13,491 bases of DNA, taken from contig NYXM01000158.1 in NCBI GenBank assembly GCA_002685655.1, forward strand, positions 1 to 13,491, given 5' to 3'. Of the stretch, positions 7,585 through 13,491 are shown one piece after another. Position numbers and translations under genes: made by a program. Below the pieces are notes generated by a model. That model did no database searches. It saw nothing but the letters and a program-made list of their open reading frames with translations, and had not been told where the DNA came from. The stretch comes from Planctomycetaceae bacterium (GTDB lineage Bacteria; Planctomycetota; Planctomycetia; Pirellulales; Pirellulaceae). Numbering within the stretch: the stretch's first letter is position 1; every line of letters starts with the position of its first letter.

Positions 7585-9033
7585 GTGACCCCAAGCAAGC
7601 AGCCAGAGTATCCGCTTGAACTTTCCTCAGCCGCGATGCGCGAACTGGTTGAATTGTCACTTGCACACCTCGACACATTTCTAAGTTCTCTACCCGAACA
7701 AGAGGCGTGGAACAACGCCAATGCCGAGCAGGCCGCACGGTCGGTCATGGAACCAATGCCCGAACAGGGCCAAGCGGTCCAAACCATCCTGCGTCGGTTC
7801 TTCGACGAAGTGGTTCCCGTCGCGCTGAACACGACCAGCCCAGGTTACCTGGCCTACGTCCCTGGCGGCGGACTCCCTCAAGCAGCCGTCGCGGACTTGA
7901 TTGCCGGAATCACGAATCGCTTTGTCACCGTTTGGTCGGCGGCACCTGCTATCGCGCAGATCGAAACCGCAGTGATCCGCTGGTTTTGCGAAATGGTCGG
8001 GTACTCGACGGGTTCAGGCGGTTTCTTGACGTCGGGTGGCTCATTGGCCAATCTGTCGGCGATCGTAACGGCGCGTCGCAGGCGAGCGGATCACGATTTT
8101 CAGACGGCCACAATTTATACGTCCGATCAAACTCACCACAGCATCTGCAAAGCGGCCGTGCTCGCCGGCTTTCCCGCCGAGAACATCAGGCAGATTGAAG
8201 TCGACCAACGATGGCGCGTGCGGGTTGACTGTCTTGGCAGGCAGGTCGCACGTGATCGTGCCGCCGGCTTTCACCCGTTGATCGTGGTGGCCCAGGCCGG
8301 CACCACCAACACCGGCGCGGTTGACAACCTTTCGGCGCTCGCCGATCTAGCGACGGCGGAAGAGCTCTGGCTTCATGCAGACGCGGCATACGGCGGATTC
8401 TTCATGTTGACCCAGCGTGGTCAGCGGGCGCTCGAGGGACTGGCACGCGCTGATTCCGTAACGCTCGATCCACACAAAGGCCTCTTTCTACCCTACGGCA
8501 CGGGCTGCCTCCTAGTCCGGAACTTGGACGACCTAAAAAAGGCGCACGATATGGACGGGGCCTACATGCCGTCTCTGTCCGACGATCCGGACTTCTTGGA
8601 TTTTTCGCAACTTTCGCCCGAACTATCACGAGATTTCCGAGGCCTGCGCGTCTGGCTGCCGTTGCAACTGCACGGTGCCGGAGCATTTCGACAGGCGTTG
8701 GACGAAAAGCTGGACTTGGCCCAATTCGCTGCGCGGCAACTGCAAGCGATCGACGAAAAACTCCACGACACATTAGAGATCATGGCCGAGCCGCAATTGT
8801 CGATCGTCGCTTTTCGTCTCCGCCGCGCGGGCCTCGACCAGGATGCGACGAACACCTTGAACAAGCGACTGCTGGCGGAAATCAACGCGCCACGCCGAGT
8901 TTACTTGACGTCTACAGAACTGAACGGCAACTTTGCCATCCGCATTTGCGTTCTTTCGTTTCGGACGCACTTGGATCGGATGCGGGAATGTGTCGAGTTG
9001 ATCGGCCGAGTGGCCGAGCAGATCCTCTCGTGA
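7585..9033 (+). CDS. Group II PLP-dependent amino-acid decarboxylase (aromatic-L-amino-acid decarboxylase type)
   Basis: A 482-residue cytoplasmic enzyme matching the length of animal and bacterial aromatic-L-amino-acid decarboxylases. The PLP lysine is Lys298 in LDPHKG, preceded by His297. Asp266 in LHADAAYGG should bind the pyridine nitrogen. His185 in THHSI matches the His that stacks on PLP. GGFLTSGGSLANLSAI (about 147-162) is the typical phosphate-binding region, and NTTSPGYLAYVPGGG at about 82-96 is also family-like. The expected reaction is conversion of an L-amino acid to its amine plus CO2; the preferred substrate (aromatic, or another acid in related subfamilies) is inferred only. 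The start is the GTG at 7585, 14 nt after the sulfatase stop, with no clear ribosome site; the next in-frame ATG is 7636. Probably co-transcribed with the sulfatase, though no functional link is obvious. Confidence 0.9.
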   Translation: MTPSKQPEYPLELSSAAMRELVELSLAHLDTFLSSLPEQEAWNNANAEQAARSVMEPMPEQGQAVQTILRRFFDEVVPVALNTTSPGYLAYVPGGGLPQAAVADLIAGITNRFVTVWSAAPAIAQIETAVIRWFCEMVGYSTGSGGFLTSGGSLANLSAIVTARRRRADHDFQTATIYTSDQTHHSICKAAVLAGFPAENIRQIEVDQRWRVRVDCLGRQVARDRAAGFHPLIVVAQAGTTNTGAVDNLSALADLATAEELWLHADAAYGGFFMLTQRGQRALEGLARADSVTLDPHKGLFLPYGTGCLLVRNLDDLKKAHDMDGAYMPSLSDDPDFLDFSQLSPELSRDFRGLRVWLPLQLHGAGAFRQALDEKLDLAQFAARQLQAIDEKLHDTLEIMAEPQLSIVAFRLRRAGLDQDATNTLNKRLLAEINAPRRVYLTSTELNGNFAIRICVLSFRTHLDRMRECVELIGRVAEQILS

Positions 9034-9059
9034 AGTGCCGGTGCGACAAGCCGGGACAG

Positions 9060-9076
9060 GTCACGCTGTGCGTGAC
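9060..9076. terminator. Hairpin between convergent genes, possible weak bidirectional terminator
   Basis: gtcacgc (9060-9066) and gcgtgac (9070-9076) form a perfect 7-bp stem around a TGT loop in the 101-bp space between two convergent genes. No T-run follows on either strand, so intrinsic termination is doubtful. The placement is the main argument. Confidence 0.35.
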
Positions 9077-9134
9077 AGAGTGCGAAAGCTGGTGTGCACC
9101 TGAGTGGCACTGGCGCGCACCCGAGGCCGATTAG

Positions 9135-10169
9135 CTACTGCGCTGACGACCGCGTGCCGTGAGGCGAGCCGCCGATGGGAGTGTCGAAAGAGAGAGGGCG
9201 GCTGGCGGTGAGATAGCTGCGGTTGAAGAGGACACGTTTCAATTCTCGAAATTCGTCGAAGCTGTCAGGGTAGGTCCAGACCGTAATCGTGGTCGCTTCG
9301 GGTTGATTTGTGGCGAGAAGCCTGTGGAATTGCGAGTCTTTTTGCAGGGCTTCAGCCAGCGGTTCGCCCATATCGTCGTCCTCGGGAATCAAGATGAACC
9401 GATCCAATTCGACGCCACGTTGCACTGCGACCCCCATCTGCGTCGGCCGACGGTATTCAACGCGCTTCAGCGTGTACTTCATCCAGAAGCCGCCGATCGG
9501 TCCAAACGTTTCGGTTAATTCGGGCTGTTCTTTCAAACGCCACACTTTCTGCCTCGCCTCGACTTGAAGACGGCCCACGAGTTCGTCCCACGGAACAAAC
9601 GCCAGCCTGCCGTTATGGAGCCGAAAATGGAGTTCCTTGCCAAAGACGGTCTTGGCCATCGGTGTTGGCAGGTGTTCGATCACCGTAACTGGGGCCGCGG
9701 AATTCTGGACGGTTTGCAAGGTGACTTGGACGGTCTCGAGCTCCTGACGAGCCGCTAGAACGGAACGCCGGGCATCGAACCGTTGTTGCTCGGCTTTCGA
9801 CAGCTCGTCACGCCGATCGGCGATGGCTTGATCCGCTTGTGCGACGAGCATTTGGACTTTTCCGCGTTCCTGCCGCCGAATCGCGATCTCCAAGTCCTGG
9901 CGTTTGATTTTGTCTTCCAGGTCGAGGATGTCACTTTCGACGGCGTTTGCTGCTCTGAGTGCGGTTTCGGCATCCTTGGTTAGTCCGGCAAGGTTGGGGT
10001 GAACGACCTCCGTATCGGCAACGGGAGCCGCCTCGAGCAACACGTCTCTGGCGCGCACTCCAATCACGATGACGAGGATGATCAGGATCCCCACCAGATT
10101 GGCCACGATATCTAGAAACGAATCTTGACCAGGTGCCTCGGCCTGGTTGCCTTTTCTCGTGCGCGTCAC
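9135..10169 (-). CDS. TolR/ExbD-like single-span subunit with the membrane Asp (third gene of the stator-like operon)
   Basis: A 344-residue protein. A short cytoplasmic N-terminus is followed by one membrane span at about 18-38 (FLDIVANLVGILIILVIVIG). Its start resembles the TolR/ExbD span (PLLDVLLVLL), placing Asp20 at the proton-carrying position; Asp16 lies one turn before. Residues of about 62-155 are charged and predicted helical/coiled-coil. A beta-rich C-terminal region follows (HFRLHNGRLAFVPWDELV at 181-198, then ITVWTYPDSFDEFRELKRVL at 295-314), the latter resembling the beta-alpha-beta of ExbD/TolR periplasmic domains. It lacks an OmpA-type peptidoglycan-binding domain. The start is a GTG whose last bases overlap the previous stop (GTGA), indicating translational coupling. 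Likely role: force-transmitting partner of the channel protein encoded first in the operon. The process it drives is unknown. Confidence 0.8.
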   Translation of the reverse strand: MTRTRKGNQAEAPGQDSFLDIVANLVGILIILVIVIGVRARDVLLEAAPVADTEVVHPNLAGLTKDAETALRAANAVESDILDLEDKIKRQDLEIAIRRQERGKVQMLVAQADQAIADRRDELSKAEQQRFDARRSVLAARQELETVQVTLQTVQNSAAPVTVIEHLPTPMAKTVFGKELHFRLHNGRLAFVPWDELVGRLQVEARQKVWRLKEQPELTETFGPIGGFWMKYTLKRVEYRRPTQMGVAVQRGVELDRFILIPEDDDMGEPLAEALQKDSQFHRLLATNQPEATTITVWTYPDSFDEFRELKRVLFNRSYLTASRPLSFDTPIGGSPHGTRSSAQ

Positions 10170-11800
10170 CAGGTTTTCCTTTTCACTTCCAAGCCACTAC
10201 CTTCCATCAATCGTTCCAGTTCGATGAACATGGCCTCGCCACCCGGTGCCACTTCGACGTTCACGACGGGTTTCCAGAATCCGCCGACCAACGCGAGTCC
10301 CCAACTGTCGGTGTGCCTCCAGATTTGAGAGACAAATTCGTCAATCTGTTCGGCCAGGTTGTTGTCGACGGTGATGGTTCGCGCATTGCGTTGGTCGCCT
10401 TGGTCGGGCAGGATCAGCAATCGATCGGGCCAACATGCGACACGCACTGGGCGAGTGATGCCGGTGGCGTTGCGCGACGCCTTGGGCAGTGCCCAGTTCG
10501 CACCGCGGGGTCCACGCATCGCGGCACCCAATGCCGATCCTCTGCGGTTGGTGCCGCCCTGGCCACCCGGTTGTTTCCCGGGGGGAGATGTCTGACCGCC
10601 GCGGCGCTGCGGGTTGGATTCCTGTTCTGCGTGCTGGCTTTGATTTTGCGTGCGGCCGTCGTTGGCTCGTTCCGTCGCAGAGTCTTGTTGAGGATCGGCG
10701 CTGCTGCCATCGGACTGGCCCGTTGCTGCTCGGCTTCCGCCAGTACCACCTCGTCCGCCTTGACGGGTGCCGGCCTGATGCGTCGGGACGAATCCGCCGC
10801 GATGCGTTGCCACCAAGCCACCCCAACCGCCCCCCGCGCCACTTCCTCTACCACTTCCCGGGCCCCCGAACTGGCTGGGCATTGCCGCAGCCAGAATTGC
10901 CTGGCGCTGTCGCGCATCGGCTAACGATCGGATGATCAGCTCTCGCAGGACTGGATCGGCGGCGGGGTATTCGAGTTGCACGTCCGCTTCGATCAATTCG
11001 TATCCGAATTCGTCGTCCCAAGTCTTCATCGCATTTCGCGCCGCGCCATATGCCTCGGTGCCGTCAGGTCGCACGACCAGCAGCGGGTAAGGTTCGCCCG
11101 CTTCACCGACCACACCGTTGGCAGCCAGGTATTCGCGAGTGGCACGAAGTGCGGCGTCAAGCGGATTGCCAGGTCCGAGCGGGCCGTTCAGGTCCGCACC
11201 TGTGATGACCAGACCTTCGGGCTGCAACACGATGCCACGCGCCGTACATTCAATGAAGATCGGACGACGCTGTGTGCCGTGTGGGCCACGATAGGGAATG
11301 ATGGCGAATGACCGAGGATGCTGTTCAGCTGCCAGTTTGGCTTCGTCCAATTGCTGTTGGGCCTGACCGATCGCTTGGCGGAGTCGCGCGAGTTCTTCAC
11401 TGGCGTTTTCACGCGACTGCACGTCCGACTCGGCAGAGGCCGTAAGGCTCTTGGCTTCGGCCTGGAGCCGTTTCCATTTTTCTTCCAGACGCCGAATGTG
11501 ATCTTCCAGATGGCTAAGTTCCAACCGATGATCGGCTTGTTTCTTGGTCATCTCCAAGCGTTGTTGATCGAGAATCTCCCGCCGCCACTGGTGGTCTTGT
11601 CGAGCGAGTTTGAGTTCTTCGGCCTGATCCAGTTCTTCGGCGGTCGGACCATCGTCCATCGCCACGGTGGCGTACACGCGGGCTTGCTGGACCACCAGCA
11701 CAAGCAGAACGATGAGGGCACCCATCATGCAGATCAGCACCGCCAAGAACGGAAACAGGGAGACGGTAATCTGCGTTTTGCGGTAGGTTCGCCGCGTCAT
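10166..11800 (-). CDS. TolR/ExbD-like single-span subunit lacking the membrane Asp, with Gly-rich linker (second gene of the stator-like operon)
   Basis: A 544-residue protein with a basic N-terminus and one membrane span at about 13-38 (LFPFLAVLICMMGALIVLLV). The pattern PFLAVL matches PLLDVL of TolR/ExbD except that the proton-carrying Asp is Ala20. Residues of about 53-158 are a long charged coiled coil. Residues 163-300 hold a beta/alpha domain; YPLLVVRPDGTEAYGAARNA (238-257) looks like the periplasmic ExbD/TolR beta-alpha-beta unit. Residues of about 310-425 are a Gly/Gln/Ser/Arg-rich disordered linker. Residues 440-544 form a second folded domain ending in ELERLMEGSGLEVKRKTW. The ATG overlaps the previous stop (ATGA) and its own stop overlaps the next start. 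I do not recognise a named family. Role as a second, non-proton-carrying B-type subunit is inferred. Confidence 0.8.
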   Translation of the reverse strand: MTRRTYRKTQITVSLFPFLAVLICMMGALIVLLVLVVQQARVYATVAMDDGPTAEELDQAEELKLARQDHQWRREILDQQRLEMTKKQADHRLELSHLEDHIRRLEEKWKRLQAEAKSLTASAESDVQSRENASEELARLRQAIGQAQQQLDEAKLAAEQHPRSFAIIPYRGPHGTQRRPIFIECTARGIVLQPEGLVITGADLNGPLGPGNPLDAALRATREYLAANGVVGEAGEPYPLLVVRPDGTEAYGAARNAMKTWDDEFGYELIEADVQLEYPAADPVLRELIIRSLADARQRQAILAAAMPSQFGGPGSGRGSGAGGGWGGLVATHRGGFVPTHQAGTRQGGRGGTGGSRAATGQSDGSSADPQQDSATERANDGRTQNQSQHAEQESNPQRRGGQTSPPGKQPGGQGGTNRRGSALGAAMRGPRGANWALPKASRNATGITRPVRVACWPDRLLILPDQGDQRNARTITVDNNLAEQIDEFVSQIWRHTDSWGLALVGGFWKPVVNVEVAPGGEAMFIELERLMEGSGLEVKRKTW

Positions 11801-13227
11801 GCCGCACGATCCTGGTTTGGATTGGCCTGGTTTGGATTGGCCTGGTTTGGATTGGCCTGCTCCACATGCTGTTCGAGAGTCTGGCCAGCGTCGTCGGACG
11901 GCCTAACATTGGAGGACTGGAGTTCCACGCGATGAACGGAATCGGTTGGCACAGCGAGTCTCGAGTTCAGCAAATGGATTGTCGCCGCCAGGCTCATCAC
12001 GGTGTCCTCGAAGTTCTTCGCACCCGCGAGTGCCTGCAAGTTGTCATTCAGTTTCTGTTCCAACGACGTGACGGTGTCGGTAGCGTCCAGCACCTTCGAC
12101 ATGATCTCACTTTGACGGACAAGTTCCTGTTGCTGCGAATACAACAGCCTCGCGTTGGCAGATAATGCCGTCTGCCACTGTTCCCAGCGGAGCCCCATTT
12201 TCTCGTCAGTGTCCGCATGTGCCTTGGCCAGTGATTGACTGAGATTCTGCACAGAAGCGTCCAGCGATTGGGTAAGCGAATTACTGATAGTCTCGCCAGA
12301 CAACTTCAGCATCTGGTTCCATTTGTCGTTGGCGTGGTCGATGGTCGAATGCCAATGTTCGGACTGCGAGCGGACTATCTTCTCCGTTGTGGTGACGACG
12401 GCGTTGGCCATCGCTTGCAAGGACGCGGACTGCGGTTCGGAGCCGTTCCCGATGTCGAAACATCCAACGAGTTCGTCGTGAACGCGATCGTCAACGTTGA
12501 TTAGCAACTGCGTTTCGATGCGATCGACCAAAAACTGAATGAACATCAACACGATCGAAAGGCAGAGTGCAAGTGCCGTTGTGTCGAAGGCCACATACAG
12601 CCCAGACAGAAGTGACTGCATGGCGGCATTTGGGTCGGTGGCCAGCAGTTCGGATTGCGCGCCTAATTCGCCAAGCGCCTTGGTGATACCGATAACCGTG
12701 CCCAGAAAACCGAGCATGGGTGTGGCCCAGATAATGATCCGGACCAGTGAAAAACTTTCCTGTTGCCGAGCGGCATCGACGTCGGATAAGTACTTGAGCT
12801 CCTCGTCGAGACCTTCGCCTGATTGCTTGCGATCGACGAAGTCCACTGCATTACAGAAACGTTGGGCTAGATATGTTTGACGAATGTACTTGGGCAGTTC
12901 ATCCAGATTGTCCAACAGGCGGGGGCAGGCATCGATCGACGATTCTCCCTCAGCCGACAGATCCACGTTGACTCGTGAAAAGACCAGGTACTGTCCACAG
13001 ACATCGGCGAACTTGATGAGCAAGGCGGCCAGTCCAACAAAGAACATCCCCGTGGCAAACAGTGAAACCGGGTGCGACGCGAAATATCGATTCATCGCCT
13101 CGGTGTTTAGAGGTCCTTGGAAGATCAGGACATAGAACACGCTACACGCAGCCGCACCAATGACCAGCGGCCACCCGAGTCCACTGAGGGCTTTGAACAA
13201 CGAGCTTCGTTCATTCCGTACCGTCAC
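11797..13227 (-). CDS. MotA/TolQ/ExbB-type proton-channel subunit with long C-terminal tail (first gene of the stator-like operon)
   Basis: A 476-residue inner-membrane protein. Spans lie at about 19-37, 56-76, 162-186 and 207-236. The last two carry the family core: TPMLGFLGTVIGITKALGEL and GLYVAFDTTALALCLSIVLM, with Thr169 and Thr216/Thr217 at the conserved channel positions. Between spans 2 and 3 is a cytoplasmic domain of about 85 residues. A tail from about 260 is helical and coiled-coil-like, including TSLEQKLNDNLQALAGAKNF (387-406). The protein ends in three NPNQA repeats. ExbB/TolQ proteins form pentamers around a B-subunit dimer and couple proton flow to movement. I choose the GTG at 13227, 8 nt after AAAGGA; a TTG at 13233 would be only 2 nt from it. 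The tail recalls ZorA of Zorya defence, but no ZorB, nuclease or helicase gene adjoins. Confidence 0.88.
   Translation of the reverse strand: MTVRNERSSLFKALSGLGWPLVIGAAACSVFYVLIFQGPLNTEAMNRYFASHPVSLFATGMFFVGLAALLIKFADVCGQYLVFSRVNVDLSAEGESSIDACPRLLDNLDELPKYIRQTYLAQRFCNAVDFVDRKQSGEGLDEELKYLSDVDAARQQESFSLVRIIIWATPMLGFLGTVIGITKALGELGAQSELLATDPNAAMQSLLSGLYVAFDTTALALCLSIVLMFIQFLVDRIETQLLINVDDRVHDELVGCFDIGNGSEPQSASLQAMANAVVTTTEKIVRSQSEHWHSTIDHANDKWNQMLKLSGETISNSLTQSLDASVQNLSQSLAKAHADTDEKMGLRWEQWQTALSANARLLYSQQQELVRQSEIMSKVLDATDTVTSLEQKLNDNLQALAGAKNFEDTVMSLAATIHLLNSRLAVPTDSVHRVELQSSNVRPSDDAGQTLEQHVEQANPNQANPNQANPNQDRAA
11811..11855. repeat. 15-bp tandem repeat, three perfect copies, at the 3' end of the channel gene
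   Basis: cctggtttggattgg is repeated exactly at 11811-11825, 11826-11840 and 11841-11855. Read on the minus strand it gives in-frame NPNQA pentapeptides just before the C-terminus (QDRAA). The unit length is a multiple of three, so copy-number change would lengthen or shorten the tail without breaking the ATGA junction 11 bp further on. Confidence 0.95.
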
Positions 13228-13235
13228 GGCCAAAT

Positions 13236-13241
13236 TCCTTT
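13236..13241 (-). promoter_or_regulatory. Shine-Dalgarno site of the channel-subunit gene
   Basis: Minus-strand AAAGGA ends 8 nt before the GTG at 13227 and only 2 nt before the TTG at 13233. The spacing is why the GTG start is preferred. Confidence 0.6.
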
Positions 13242-13458
13242 CACAGTGTCGCTAGCGTTGCTCGCAAAGTGCGCGGCATCGTTCTCGATCAGAAATCGGC
13301 GCGTACAGGGCGGGCGGTTGAGTTTTTATCGTTCAAATCCGCAAAATCGATATCGCCGCCTTGAGCGGAAAAGATTGCCAAAGTCTGGCAGTCACCCTAG
13401 GCCGCGCCAAAGTTGGCATTTCCTGGTGAACTGAGCTAGTTTTTGGAGGGCAGTTTTG

Positions 13459-13482
13459 TTTCACTGTTGCCAGTCAGTGAAA
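13459..13482. promoter_or_regulatory. Inverted repeat upstream of the three-gene operon, possible operator
   Basis: tttcactg (13459-13466) and cagtgaaa (13475-13482) are perfect 8-bp inverted arms with an 8-bp centre, about 232 bp upstream of the channel gene start. The form fits a dimeric regulator site or a leader hairpin. The rest of 13242-13458 shows no gene and no clear promoter boxes. It could equally belong to a gene beyond the window edge. Confidence 0.3.
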
Positions 13483-13491
13483 ATCGTCTCC

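Noticed and set aside
10133..10924. 263-residue plus-strand open frame
   Set aside because: It lies antisense to the Gly-rich linker and C-terminal domain of the second stator gene, and its Ala/Arg/Ser-rich sequence is what GC-rich antisense frames produce.
9135..13227. Zorya-type antiphage system (ZorA/ZorB plus effectors)
   Set aside because: There is a ZorA-like tail, but neither B-type protein has an OmpA/MotB peptidoglycan-binding domain and no helicase or nuclease gene adjoins. The left neighbour is a decarboxylase; the right side is outside the window.

Overview
The window looks like a stretch of chromosome from a planctomycete, most likely Pirellulaceae-like. This is inferred from gene content rather than a database match. 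The signs are moderately GC-rich DNA, a secreted S1-type sulfatase, a planctomycete-style S9 peptidase, a formylglycine-type CSPSR motif, genes with weak or absent Shine-Dalgarno sites, and an ExbB/TolQ-like gene followed by two single-span coiled-coil proteins. There are no tRNA, rRNA, IS, phage or CRISPR features.

Layout. (1) Positions 1-249 are the 3' end of a gene whose product ends in AQKGGA/AQKDGA hexapeptide repeats; a strong intrinsic terminator follows at 313-355. (2) Positions 424-3840 hold a two-gene plus-strand operon with a 12-nt gap. It encodes a secreted transglutaminase-elicitor-like protein and a secreted S9 (DPP-IV-like) peptidase. (3) A convergent minus-strand M24 aminopeptidase-family gene lies at 3870-4976. 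(4) After a 386-bp divergent intergenic region comes a PPP-family phosphatase (5363-6022), then a 16-bp tandem repeat, a secreted sulfatase (6191-7570) and a group II PLP-dependent decarboxylase (7585-9033), all on plus. (5) Positions 9135-13227 are a tightly overlapping minus-strand three-gene operon, transcribed leftward and joined by ATGA and GTGA overlaps. In order of transcription it encodes a MotA/TolQ/ExbB-type proton-channel subunit with a long C-terminal tail, then two different TolR/ExbD-like subunits, each built as N-terminal membrane span, coiled coil and beta-rich domain.

The three-gene operon is the most interesting part. It has the parts of a proton-driven stator (one A-type and two B-type subunits). 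The membrane span of one B-type protein carries the expected Asp at residue 20 (FLDI), while the other has Ala at the same residue number (FLAV). This suggests a heteromeric motor with one protonatable and one non-protonatable B subunit. The remaining genes are secreted or cytoplasmic hydrolases and enzymes with clear family motifs but unknown substrates.
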